A stretch of DNA of 64,000 nt from Xenopus tropicalis (Eukaryota; Chordata; Amphibia; Anura; Pipidae). Of this stretch, positions 1-11,503 are shown piece after piece. Position numbers and translations under genes: made by a program. The notes under the pieces were generated by a model. The model saw nothing but the letters and a program-made list of their open reading frames with translations. It was not told the origin of the DNA and made no database searches. Where the stretch lies: contig NC_030680.2 of NCBI RefSeq assembly GCF_000004195.4, positions 6,796,995-6,860,994 of the forward strand. Reading direction: 5' to 3'. The number at the start of each line of letters is the position of its first letter. Positions within the stretch are counted from its first letter, which is position 1.

Positions 1-408
1 ACCCACACACACCTACCCCTACCCCTACCCACACACACCTACCCACACACACCTACCCCCTACCCACACACACCTACCCCTACCCACACACACCTACCCC
101 TACCCCTACCCACACACACCTACCCACACACACCTACCCCCTACCCACACACACCTACCCCTACCCCTACCCACACACACCTACCCCTACCCACACACAC
201 CTACCCCTACCCCTACCCACACACACCTACCCACACACACCTACCCCCTACCCACACACACCTACCCCTACCCCTACCCACACACACCTACCCCTACCCC
301 TACCCACACACACCTACCCCTACCCCTACCCCTACCCACACACACCTACCCACACACACCTACCCCTACCCACACACACCTACCCACACACACCTACCCC
401 CTACCCCT
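1..408. repeat. Minisatellite of ACACACCTACCCCTACCC type
   Basis: Blocks of CACACACCTACCC alternate with one to three CCTACC blocks in an irregular higher-order pattern up to about 408. It is C-rich on the + strand. It resembles degenerate telomere sequence but no TTAGGG/CCCTAA hexamer occurs, so it is a minisatellite upstream of the bmal1 promoter. Confidence 0.9.
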
Positions 409-663
409 TCCCCAGCTCTGTGCGGCAGCACCGAACGCAACTAAGAACCCGCGATCTAATGCCACCACCAAGATGGCCGCTAAGACCCCCCCACTCCTTG
501 TTACCGCCATGGCCGCAGCTTGGTTTCTCGGAGCTTCTCATTGGATGACGTTGCTAAAGATGTTATGAAGGAGCAGCGGAGCTCCTATTGGGTAGTCGCG
601 GCGGAGGGTGGCTGTGATTGGCTGGCACTGACATCTAGGGAGCCTACGAACGCGATTGGCTGG
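409..663 (+). promoter_or_regulatory. Upstream promoter region of bmal1
   Basis: Unique, moderately GC-rich sequence between the first minisatellite and the ROREs. It holds several ATTGG (inverted CCAAT) boxes, near 538, 587, 617 and 654, and an AAGATGGCCGC motif near 470 that resembles a YY1 site. There is no TATA box, as expected for this promoter class. The exact transcription start cannot be read from sequence alone. Confidence 0.6.
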
Positions 664-674
664 AAAGTAGGTTA
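664..674 (+). promoter_or_regulatory. RORE 1 of bmal1 promoter
   Basis: AAAGTAGGTTA, a ROR/REV-ERB response element (A/T-rich 5' extension plus an RGGTCA-like half site with one change). Together with the second element 36 bp downstream it reproduces the paired ROREs of mammalian Bmal1 promoters, where ROR activators and REV-ERB repressors compete to drive rhythmic bmal1 transcription. Confidence 0.85.
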
Positions 675-699
675 GTGGTGCGACATTTAGTGAGGGCAG

Positions 700-710
700 A
701 AAGTAGGTCA
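700..710 (+). promoter_or_regulatory. RORE 2 of bmal1 promoter
   Basis: AAAGTAGGTCA matches the RORE consensus at every position. The 25 bases between the two ROREs (GTGGTGCGACATTTAG and following) also look like the mammalian promoter as I remember it, which suggests conservation of the whole module and not only of the two half sites. Confidence 0.9.
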
Positions 711-756
711 GGGACGGGCAGCTGTGTCTCCTCCAGTTCCCTGTGTGCGCCTGACG
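700..756 (+). other. bmal1: Non-coding first exon of bmal1 (approximate 5' end)
   Basis: Sequence downstream of the ROREs reaches a strong splice donor, CTGACG|GTGAGT, with the GT at 757-758. No coding frame continues from here, so this is the 5'-UTR exon 1. The 5' boundary is uncertain by tens of bases. Translation starts about 17 kb downstream, as in mammals, where several non-coding exons precede the start codon. Confidence 0.6.
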
Positions 757-902
757 GTGAGTGCTCCTCCTCCTCCTCTGCTGCTGGCACTCCGGGGTGG
801 GGGGACCCCAGCCTGGCCCCTGGCACTGCTCCCTACTGTGCTGCCAACGTGTATTGGGCTAAAGGGAATGTGCCCTGGGGAACTAATTAGCTACTGGGAA
901 TG

Positions 903-1509
903 TGTAACTGGGGTACTGGGAATGGGCACTGTGGGGTATGTACTGGGAATGGGCACTGTGGGGTATGTACTGGGAATGGGCACTGTGGGGTATGTACTGG
1001 GAATGGGCACTGTGGGTATGTACTGGGAATGGGCACTGTGGGGTATGTACTGGGAATGGGCACTGTGGGGTATGTACTGGGAATGGGCACTGTGGGGTAT
1101 GTACTGGGAATGGGCACTGTGGGTATGTACTGGGAATGGGCACTGTGGGGTATGTACTGGGAATGGGCACTGTGGGGTATGTACTGGGAATGGGCACTGT
1201 GGGGTATGTACTGGGAATGGGCACTGTGGGGTATGTACTGGGAATGGGCACTGTATGTACTGGGAATGGGCACTGTGGGGTATGTACTGGGAATGGGCAC
1301 TGTGGGGTATGTACTGGGAATGGGCACTGTGGGGTATGTACTGGGATGGCACTGTGGGTATGTACTGGGAATGGGCACTGTGGGGTATGTACTGGGAATG
1401 GGCACTGTGGGGTATGTACTGGGAATGGGCACTGTGGGGTATGTACTGGGAATGGGCACTGTGGGGTATGTACTGGGAATGGGCACTGTGGGGTATGTAC
1501 TGGGAATGG
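903..1509. repeat. 27-bp minisatellite, about 22 copies
   Basis: Unit GGGAATGGGCACTGTGGGG plus TATGTACT, 27 bp, with one-base-shorter variants (TGTGGG in place of TGTGGGG). Because the unit is a multiple of three it creates long spurious open frames on both strands. It lies in the first bmal1 intron, starting about 150 bp after the exon 1 donor. Confidence 0.95.
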
Positions 1510-1945
1510 CCAGCAGGGGTACCGTGAGTGTGTGACTGAATGAGAAGTGGGGATCAGGCAATGTGTTTCTGGAATGAGGATACAGGGAAGGGCATTGCTG
1601 GGTTTGGGGGATCAGGAAATGTAATTTGCTTGGGGTACGGGAACATCAACCAATCATCTGAGGTGCTGGGAATTTTATAAAGGAAACTAGAAGTGAAAAC
1701 TGGGAAACGGATGAAGTTCCGGGCGCTTGGAAAGTGCATTGGGGTAAATCGTCAGTGGGACTGAATGGGATTGAACTGGATGGTGGGATTGTCAAGGAGG
1801 GGTCAGGCCCAGGTGTGTGGGAATGTGCAGTGTAATGGGGGTTTGGTCTATAACTCCCAGCCGTGCCCAGCGGGTCCCAGTCCGGCATTGCCATCCTGTG
1901 CATCACACGCAGGGACAGGGTAATATACAGGGGCACTGGCAGCAA

Positions 1946-2575
1946 CTGGAATATTCAGCGCGTGGGATACAGTGTGGGTAACTGGGAATATTCAGCACGT
2001 GGGATACAGTGTGGGTAACTGGGAATATTCAGCACGTGGGATACAGTGTGGGTAACTGGGAATATTCAGCGCGTGGGATACAGTGTGGGTAACTGGGAAT
2101 ATTCAGCGCGTGGGATACAGTGTGGGTAACTGGGAATATTCAGCGCGTGGGATACAGTGTGGGTAACTGGGAATATTCAGCGCGTGGGATACAGTGTGGG
2201 TAACTGGGAATATTCAGCGCGTGGGATACAGTGAGTACTGGGAATTCAGCCGTGGATACAGTGTGGGTAACTGGGAATATTCAGCGCGTGGGATACAGTG
2301 TGGGTAACTGGGAATATTCAGCGCGTGGGATACAGTGTGGGTAACTGGGAATATTCAGCGCGTGGGATACAGTGTGGGTAACTGGGAATATTCAGCGCGT
2401 GGGATACAGTGTGGGTAACTGGGAATATTCAGCGCGTGGGATACAGTGTGGGTAACTGGGAATATTCAGCGCGTGGGATACAGTGTGGGTAACTGGGAAT
2501 ATTCAGCGCGTGGGATACAGTGTGGGTAACTGGGAATATTCAGCGCGTGGGATACAGTGTGGGTAACTGGGAATA
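1946..2575. repeat. 37-bp minisatellite, about 17 copies
   Basis: Unit GGGATACAGTGTGGGTAACT followed by GGGAATATTCAGCGCGT. Early copies read CAGCACGT and later ones CAGCGCGT, so a single-base variant has spread through most of the array. One copy near 2229-2263 is shortened. It is intronic to bmal1. Confidence 0.95.
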
Positions 2576-3340
2576 ACAGAAAAGCCAAGGGGGGGGGGGT
2601 AAGTCAAGGCACTGGTCATATATACTGGGTTACTGGTTTGTGTGCTGGAAAAGATTGTAAGCTCTTTGGGGCAGGGATTCCTGTTCTAAGCATGGCTGGG
2701 GCAGGGCTAGATAGGCTATTGCCAGCCATTGCCCAAAATATGCCCCAGAGCCTGGATGTGTGGGGGGAGGTTTCTTTCAGACTGGGATAAATATATCCCA
2801 CGTGTTTTCTAACTGTCGGCCGCTTACGTGGCTAAGGCACATCCGCCGGCTAAATCATTCATTTGTATGCGCTGCCGGTTGCAGTGGTTTCCATGTCGCC
2901 ATGAGGTGCGTCACCAACATTAATTACTAATTAGCCGTGCAGCGTGTGGGTTTCATACGTGTCAGGGTCCGAGCTGGCCACAAGGTTACATACAACGTTG
3001 GGTATATTCGGCAAAGGTCCTCCGGCCCTAAGAGCTTACAGTCTAATTGTTACCGTGGGTCAGTAGCAGAGCAGGTCGCGCTTGCACAACAGGCACAGCC
3101 CCGGGTTACAGAGCTCCTTTCAGTTAAGCCTCTTGCTCCCGCGCTACATAACAGGTCTGGGGCGGCCACCTGTTCCCTCAGCCCAGGGCCGGCGCACAAA
3201 AGCTCCTTGTGTGGCAGAACCATGTCGGGTCGGGGTCAGTCACTGCTTGTTGTGTAATAGGGCAGACTGACACTTGGGTTCTGCTGTGTAGTACTGAGAG
3301 CTTTTATTATACACAGGGTTTGGGGCCCTGAGCAACTTCC

Positions 3341-4678
3341 CTGCACTGCTGGTTCTGACTCCTGATACAACTCCCCAATATCCATTCATCCCTCATTCTC
3401 ACTGGGTTTATAGTTATGTGTAATTGTCACTGTGTCTGTCCCTTTCCCTTCTCTGCACTGCTGGTTCTGACTCCTGATACAACTCCCCAATATCCATTCA
3501 TTCCTCATTCTCACTGGGTTTATAGTTATGTGTAACTGTCACTGTGCCTGTCCCTTTCCCTTCTCTGCACTGCTGGTTCTGACTCCTGATACAACTCCCC
3601 AATATCCATTCATTCCTCATTCTCACTGGGTTTATAGTTATGTGTAACTGTCACTGTGTCTGTCCCTTTCCCTTCCCTGCACTGCTGGTTCTGACTCCTG
3701 ATACAACTCCCCAATATCCATTCATTCCTCATTCTCACTGGGTTTATAGTTATGTGTAACTGTCACTGTGTCTGTCCCTTTCCCTTCCCTGCACTGCTGG
3801 TTCTGACTCCTGATACAACTCCCCAATATCCATTCATTCCTCATTCTCACTGGGTTTATAGTTATGTGTAACTGTCACTGTGTCTGTCCCTTTCCCTTCC
3901 CTGCACTGCTGGTTCTGACTCCTGATACAACTCCCCAATATCCATTCATTCCTCATTCTCACTGGGTTTATAGTTATGTGTAACTGTCACTGTGTCTGTC
4001 CCTTTCCCTTCCCTGCACTGCTGGTTCTGACTCCTGATACAACTCCCCAATATCCATTCATTCCTCATTCTCACTGGGTTTATAGTTATGTGTAACTGTC
4101 ACTGTGTCTGTCCCTTTCCCTTCCCTGCACTGCTGGTTCTGACTCCTGATACAACTCCCCAATATCCATTCATTCCTCATTCTCACTGGGTTTATAGTTA
4201 TGTGTACCTGTCACTGTGTCTGTCCCTTTCCCTTCCCTGCACTGCTGGTTCTGACTCCTGATACAACTCCCCTATACCCATTCATCCCTCATTCTCACTG
4301 GGTTTATAGTTATGTGTAACTGTCACTGTGTCTGTCCCTTTCCCTTCTCTGCACTGCTGGTTCTGACTCCTGATACAACTCCCCAATATCCATTCATCCC
4401 TCATTCTCACTGGGTTTATAGTTATGTGTAACTGTCACTGTGTCTGTCCCTTTCCCTTCCCTGCACTGCTGGTTCTGACTCCTGATACAAATCCCCAATA
4501 TCCATTCATTCCTCATTCTCACTGGGTTTATAGTTATGTGTAACTGTCACTGTGTCTGTCCCTTTCCCTTCTCTGCACTGCTGGTTCTGACTCCTGATAC
4601 AACTCCCCAATACCCATTCATTCCTCATTCTCACTGGGCTTATAGTTATGTGTAACTGTCATTGTCCCTTTCTGCCCC
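3341..4678 (+). repeat. 112-bp tandem array (family X, forward), about 12 copies
   Basis: Starts recur at 3341, 3453 and 3565, giving a 112-bp period. The unit contains CTGCACTGCTGGTTCTGACT and ends near TGTCCCTTTCCCTTC. The reverse complement of the same unit forms the array at 7917-9268, so two similar-sized arrays face each other about 3.2 kb apart. Confidence 0.95.
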
Positions 4679-5698
4679 TGCATTGGTTCTGACTTGTGAA
4701 ACAAAGTAGCAGATGCCAGATACCTGGCTTCCGCTACATTTTTTCAAGACACAGAACCAGCAATGAGCACATACAGAGATACCCAGGTAACCCATAGCAA
4801 CAACTAGCCGACCAGAAAGCAAATGTCTGGTTGTTATGGGTTACTGACCAGAGACAAGACACTTTCCCATGTCTCTACTAAAGCCACAGATTTTGTTGTT
4901 CGAGATGTTGCTGAGTTACAACTCCCACCATCCCTGCAGCAGTCACACGGGGCTCCTAATGTGTCCATTATACAGTTGATTTTGTTAAGGGAAAGTAAAG
5001 CCACTATCTAGGAATGGTATAAATAATGAGCAATAGTAGGAACTTGTGTCTGTAATACACACGTGTGTGGCCGCCCAACTCCGTGCATTTATTATACAAG
5101 GGCTTTAACCGGCAGGGGAGAATCTGATTTCCCAGTCGCAGGGCAGAGCCAATGAGGCGAGGGTTCCCAATACGGCACGGAGTGAGTGTAAATCTACTCC
5201 CAGCACCCGCCCTGTTTGTTGTGATCCAGCTGAACACCCAGGTGCCCATTTCCCTGACTCCGGAACCGCCGAGCAGCCAAACCTGACTCCCTGCCAAACA
5301 CTAATTCCACAAACATTTAGGTCAGTAGGTTAATGGGAGTCAGACTGGGGTGCGGCGCGTTTCGTGCAGTGACTGTAACGTTCTGTGTGGAACCCATTCT
5401 GCCTCCCCGGCATTTACACTCTGTCGCTACAGATCCGCCGGTGTTTAACTGCGCCTCTCTTGTTTTTATGGGGCTTCAGCGGCTCATCCAAGATCCATTA
5501 TTAAGAGAAGTGACTCACCATCTTCTGTGTGTTTTAAAGGCCACGGCATGACTGAATCGCTGGTGTGAGTGGGAGACGTTCATTCTACTTCCATTTATAT
5601 TGTCAGATTTTCCTCTTTTTTTTTACATTATCTGTGTGTGGGAAGGGTCGTTAGGGTAGATCAACAGATAGTCAGTCTGTCCCACTTCCCAAACTTAT
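4679..5698. other. Unique bmal1 intron sequence
   Basis: About 1 kb without recognisable exon, repeat or RNA gene. Only short open frames of no recognisable family occur. Confidence 0.6.
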
Positions 5699-5710
5699 AT
5701 ATATATATAT

Positions 5711-7689
5711 ATAGCAGGTATAGTAGGGAGAGATGGTGCCTATAGTAGCAGTGGGATAATAGCCTCTGGGAAGGGACTGGGGCTGTGGGATAGCAGGTAT
5801 AGTAGGGAGAGATGGTGCCTATAGTAGCAGTGGGATAATAGCCTCTGGGAAGGGACTGGGGCTGTGGGATAGCAGGTATAGTAGGGAGAGATGGTGCCTA
5901 TAGTAGCAGTGGGATAATAGCCTCTGGGAAGGGACTGGGGCTGTGGGATAGCAGGTATAGTAGGGAGAGATGGTGCCTATAGTAGCAGTGGGGGGATAAT
6001 AGCCTCTGGGAAGGGACTGGGGCTGTGGGATAGCAGGTATAGTAGGGAGAGATGGTGCCTATAGTAGCAGTGGGGGGATAATAGCTCTGGGAAGGGACTG
6101 GGGCTGTGGGATAGCAGGTATAGTAGGGAGAGATGGTGCCTATAGTAGCAGTGGGGGGATAATAGCCTCTGGGAAGGGACTGGGGCTGTGGGATAGCAGG
6201 TATAGTAGGGAGAGATGGTGCCTATAGTAGCAGTGGGATAATAGCCTCTGGGAAGGGACTGGGGCTGTGGGATAGCAGGTATAGTAGGGAGAGATGGTGC
6301 CTATAGTAGCAGTGGGGGGATAATAGCCTCTGGGAAGGGACTGGGGCTGTGGGATAGCAGGTATAGTAGGGAGAGATGGTGCCTATAGTAGCAGTGGGGG
6401 GATAATAGCTCTGGGAAGGGACTGGGGCTGTGGGATAGCAGGTATAGTAGGGAGAGATGGTGCCTATAGTAGCAGTGGGGGGATAATAGCCTCTGGGAAG
6501 GGACTGGGGCTGTGGGATAGCAGGTATAGTAGGGAGAGATGGTGCCTATAGTAGCAGTGGGGGGATAATAGCCTCTGGGAAGGGACTGGGGCTGTGGGAT
6601 AGCAGGTATAGTAGGGAGAGATGGTGCCTATAGTAGCAGTGGGGGGATAATAGCCTCTGGGAAGGGACTGGGGCTGTGGGATAGCAGGTATAGTAGGGAG
6701 AGATGGTGCCTATAGTAGCAGTGGGATAATAGCCTCTGGGAAGGGACTGGGGCTGTGGGATAGCAGGTATAGTAGGGAGAGATGGTGCCTATAGTAGCAG
6801 TGGGGGGATAATAGCCTCTGGGAAGGGACTGGGGCTGTGGGATAGCAGGTATAGTAGGGAGAGATGGTGCCTATAGTAGCAGTGGGGGGATAATAGCCTC
6901 TGGGAAGGGACTGGGGCTGTGGGATAGCAGGTATAGTAGGGAGAGATGGTGCCTATAGTAGCAGTGGGGGGATAATAGCCTCTGGGAAGGGACTGGGGCT
7001 GTGGGATAGCAGGTATAGTAGGGAGAGATGGTGCCTATAGTAGCAGTGGGGGGATAATAGCCTCTGGGAAGGGACTGGGGCTGTGGGATAGCAGGTATAG
7101 TAGGGAGAGATGGTGCCTATAGTAGCAGTGGGGGGATAATAGCCTCTGGGAAGGGACTGGGGCTGTGGGATAGCAGGTATAGTAGGGAGAGATGGTGCCT
7201 ATAGTAGCAGTGGGGGGATAATAGCCTCTGGGAAGGGACTGGGGCTGTGGGATAGCAGGTATAGTAGGGAGAGATGGTGCCTATAGTAGCAGTGGGATAA
7301 TAGCCTCTGGGAAGGGACTGGGGCTGTGGGATAGCAGGTATAGTAGGGAGAGATGGTGCCTATAGTAGCAGTGGGGGGATAATAGCCTCTGGGAAGGGAC
7401 TGGGGCTGTGGGATAGCAGGTATAGTAGGGAGAGATGGTGCCTATAGTAGCAGTGGGGGGATAATAGCCTCTGGGAAGGGACTGGGGCTGTGGGATAGCA
7501 GGTATAGTAGGGAGAGATGGTGCCTATAGTAGCAGTGGGGGGATAATAGCCTCTGGGAAGGGACTGGGGCTGTGGGATAGCAGGTATAGTAGGGAGAGAT
7601 GGTGCCTATAGTAGCAGTGGGATAATAGCCTCTGGGAAGGGACTGGGGCTGTGGGATAGCAGGTATAGTAGGGAGAGATGGTGCCTATT
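5711..7689 (+). repeat. 79/83-bp tandem array (family Y, forward), about 24 copies
   Basis: Unit begins ATAGCAGGTATAGTAGGGAG and ends GACTGGGGCTGTGGG. Two length classes alternate: 79 bp with GTGGGATAAT and 83 bp with GTGGGGGGATAAT. It is preceded by a short (TA)n at 5697-5713. The reverse complement forms an array inside a later bmal1 intron at 25465-26420. Confidence 0.95.
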
Positions 7690-7916
7690 GGGCAGAGTAT
7701 GGCGGCGGCAGCTTTTCATGTCTCTATGTTTACACAGAGTTAAGAGCAAGGCTATATGTAGAACTATGTCTGCTGAACTCTTTGAACTTGCTGATATGCA
7801 AACTTAAACCCATTGCCCTTCCAGGATTCTAAGGCTTGACGTGTAATCTAAAGAGCCAGTAGCACTGAGAAATGAATGGTGTTCACGTGCCTTGACCAGT
7901 TCCTATAGATTAGAGA

Positions 7917-9268
7917 CAGACAGACACAGTGACAGTTACACATAACTATAAACCCAGTGAGAATGAGGAATGAATGGATATTGGGGAGTTGTATCAGGAG
8001 TCAGAACCAGCAGTGCAGGGAAGGGAAAGGGACAGACACAGTGACAGTTACACATAACTATAAACCCAGTGAGAATGAGGAATGAATGGATATTGGGGAG
8101 TTGTATCAGGAGTCAGAACCAGCAGTGCAGGGAAGGGAAAGGGACAGACACAGTGACAGTTACACATAACTATAAACCCAGTGAGAATGAGGAATGAATG
8201 GATATTGGGGAGTTGTATCAGGAGTCAGAACCAGCAGTGCAGAGAAGGGAAAGGGACAGGCACAGTGACAGTTACACATAACTATAAACCCAGTGAGAAT
8301 GAGGGATGAATGGATATTGGGGAGTTGTATCAGGAGTCAGAACCAGCAGTGCAGGGAAGGGAAAGGGACAGACACAGTGACAGTTACACATAACTATAAA
8401 CCCAGTGAGAATGAGGAATGAATGGATATTGGGGAGTTGTATCAGGAGTCAGAACCAGCAGTGCAGGGAAGGGAAAGGGACAGACACAGTGACAGTTACA
8501 CATAACTATAAACCCAGTGAGAATGAGGAATGAATGGATATTGGGGAGTTGTATCAGGAGTCAGAACCAGCAGTGCAGGGAAGGGAAAGGGACAGACACA
8601 GTGACAGTTACACATAACTATAAACCCAGTGAGAATGAGGAATGAATGGATATTGGGGAGTTGTATCAGGAGTCAGAACCAGCAGTGCAGGGAAGGGAAA
8701 GGGACAGACACAGTGACAGTTACACATAACTATAACCCAGTGAGAATGAGGAATGAATGGATATTGGGGAGTTGTATCAGGAGTCAGAACCAGCAGTGCA
8801 GAGAAGGGAAAGGGACAGGCACAGTGACAGTTACACATAACTATAAACCCAGTGAGAATGAGGGATGAATGGATATTGGGGAGTTGTATCAGGAGTCAGA
8901 ACCAGCAGTGCAGGGAAGGGAAAGGGACAGACACAGTGACAGTTACACATAACTATAAACCCAGTGAGAATGAGGAATGAATGGATATTGGGGAGTTGTA
9001 TCAGGAGTCAGAACCAGCAGTGCAGGGAAGGGAAAGGGACAGACACAGTGACAGTTACACATAACTATAAACCCAGTGAGAATGAGGAATGAATGGATAT
9101 TGGGGAGTTGTATCAGGAGTCAGAACCAGCAGTGCAGGGAAGGGAAAGGGACAGACACAGTGACAGTTACACATAACTATAAACCCAGTGAGAATGAGGA
9201 ATGAATGGATATTGGGGAGTTGTATCAGGAGTCAGAACCAGCAGTGCAGGGAAGGGAAAGGGACAGAC
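7917..9268 (-). repeat. 112-bp tandem array (family X, inverted), about 12 copies
   Basis: Reverse complement of the 3341-4678 unit (reads AGTCAGAACCAGCAGTGCAG on the + strand). Similar copy number to its partner. In a bmal1 primary transcript the two arrays could pair into a duplex of more than a kilobase enclosing family Y. Confidence 0.95.
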
Positions 9269-9570
9269 AGACAGTAAGAGACAGAAGGCCCAAGCTCTGT
9301 GCAAAGTGATAGTAAAGGTGTTTCCCTGGGGGTGAGTGTATAACCCAAGCACAATGCAGACTAAGGAAACTCTGTATCTGTAACAAGTGAATAGGAAGTG
9401 CTTAGTTGTTACTGATACATTGTATCTGACATGATACTGTTTGTTCCGGCACATTGGTACCGGCTCAGTGTTTGTTCCTGTTGTCACTGGAAACATAGTT
9501 GCTGCAATTGCTTCTCTAGGAGCTTCTGAAGTGGCAGGCCTAGAGGATGCTGGGAGTTGTACAGTAGTAT

Positions 9571-10392
9571 GAGACAGTATAGTATGGGGGTACAGCTTAT
9601 TGTGTGCCCAGAACATTCCTTCTCTGTATATTTGTATTTATACATATGGGTAGGGGGTGCCATAGTGTTTCCCTTAGACAGTACAGTATGGGGGTACAGC
9701 TTATTGTGTGCCCAGAACATTCCTTCTCTGTATATTTGTATTTATACATATGGGTAGGAGGTGCCATAGTGTTTCCCTTAGACAGTACAGTATGGGGGTA
9801 CAGCTTATTGTGTGCCCAGAACATTCCTTCTCTGTATATTTGTATTTATACATATGGGTAGGGGGTGCCATAGTGTTTCCCTTAGACAGTACAGTATGGG
9901 GGTACAGCTTATTGTGTGCCCAGAACATTCCTTCTCTGTATATTTGTATTTATACATATGGGTAGGGGGTGCCATAGTGTTTCCCTTAGACAGTACAGTA
10001 TGGGGGTACAGCTTATTGTGTGCCCAGAACATTCCTTCTCTGTATATTTGTATTTATACATATGGGTAGGGGGTGCCATAGTGTTTCCCTTAGACAGTAC
10101 AGTATGGGGGTACAGCTTATTGTGTGCCCAGAACATTCCTTCTCTGTATATTTGTATTTATACATATGGGTAGGGGGTGCCATAGTGTTTCCCTTAGACA
10201 GTACAGTATGGGGGTACAGCTTATTGTGTGCCCAGAACATTCCTTCTCTGTATATTTGTATTTATACATATGGGTAGGAGGTGCCATAGTGTTTCCCTTA
10301 GACAGTACAGTATGGGGGTACAGCTTATTGTGTGCCCAGAACATTCCTTCTCTGTATATTTGTATTTATACATATGGGTAGGAGCTGCCATG
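9571..10392 (+). repeat. 104-bp tandem array (family Z, forward), about 8 copies
   Basis: Nearly identical copies at 104-bp spacing, each with CCCAGAACATTCCTTCTCTG and a TATGGGTAGG(G/A)GGTGCC segment. The inverted partner array lies at 18627-19668. Overlapping 75-85 codon open frames on both strands arise only from the repeat. Confidence 0.95.
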
Positions 10393-11503
10393 TTGCTATG
10401 GAACAGGTGCTATATAAGAGTTTCCCATTCAGGTTAGTGGGAGGTGTGGGGCGGGGGGGGGGGATGTGCCACGTATGCCGTAGCCCTAAGGGGAAGAATA
10501 TGAACTCACATGTTATTAATTTAACCCCATTCCACAGTAACAACCCCAGATGCAGCTCATTGGCTGAGAGGTATATATATATATATATATAATACAGCCC
10601 TATGTGCCGGGAATGAGCCTTTTCTTGTCTCCCCTGGGAACATAATGACTGGGTGTGGCTGCAGTCAGATTTATTAGGGCATTGGGCACGGTGCCAGGGT
10701 GTGAGTGGCACATTACACCTGGGATACCTGGCATTGCTTACATTTCTTGTTAGTCGTTCATCGGCTGAAACGTAAACAATCCTCCTATGTGTCGGCTTTC
10801 CTATGGCACGGCTGGCTGGCACACCCCGGGCACCATAGAGCGGCACGGGAGGGACAGATAGGAACGCTTGGCTGGGGCAGGGGAAACAAAACCACCGACT
10901 CTATGAAAGGCACAACTGTCTTATTCCCCAGTCTCTATGTCGGAAGGTGAGTGGGGGGGGGGGCAATATGGCTGCCCTGGGGCATTAGTGTTGCTCTGCC
11001 TGGGTGTTTGCCTTATGTTCCCCCGGGGAAGGATTAGGCGCCCGGCCCCTCTCTAACGGCCCCTCGTTCCTGTTTGATGAATACTTCATCCGTGTACAAA
11101 ATTAATATTACTGTATTAGTGGTTGCCTAGCAACCGACGGCGTCACGAGGAGAGACCGCAGCCAGTGAGTGTTGAACGCACGAGTCCTGCGCAAATGTCT
11201 CTTATAGGGGGGAAACTGAGGAGCAACATCCTACCCCAGAAATGAATAGATTCTGCCCCCCCATTATGGGTCAGACTGGCACCCTATATTCTCTTTATCA
11301 GCACAACCAAAGTTTGCACTTACTACCGCCCCCCTCTAGCAGAGTTTGTATATATAATGAGCTCTGTATAAACAACCTCGCCCTTTACCCTTTGTTGTGA
11401 TTGTTTGGGCTGACAGATAAGTAAGATAGAGTAAGTCCATTAAGTGGGGGGAAGGGTTAAGAGAATCCAGGTGCAAGCTGCACTTTGTACCTTGTAGTGA
11501 GTA
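10393..11503. other. Unique bmal1 intron sequence with a candidate regulatory island
   Basis: About 1.1 kb of mostly unique sequence between two arrays, with a short (TA)n at 10572-10590. Around 11040-11170 it is GC-rich and contains an X-box and a CRE-like GGCGTCACG, possibly an internal promoter or enhancer of bmal1. No coding exon was identified. Confidence 0.5.
11122..11134 (+). promoter_or_regulatory. X-box (RFX-type) motif
   Basis: GTTGCCTAGCAAC is a full palindromic X-box as bound by RFX transcription factors. A CRE-like GCGTCACG follows within 15 bp, an arrangement that suits a regulatory element. Binding is inferred from the motif only. The same 13-mer is found in each PLTR of the retroelement downstream. 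Confidence 0.5.

Noticed and set aside
1..408. Possible telomere or interstitial telomeric repeat
   Set aside because: Contains CCCTACCC and (CA)n blocks but no TTAGGG/CCCTAA hexamers.
724..1561. Overlapping frames of 200-267 codons on both strands
   Set aside because: Product of the 27-bp minisatellite in the first bmal1 intron.
9571..10392. CRISPR-like regular repeats
   Set aside because: Head-to-tail 104-bp units without unique spacers in a vertebrate gene; an ordinary minisatellite.
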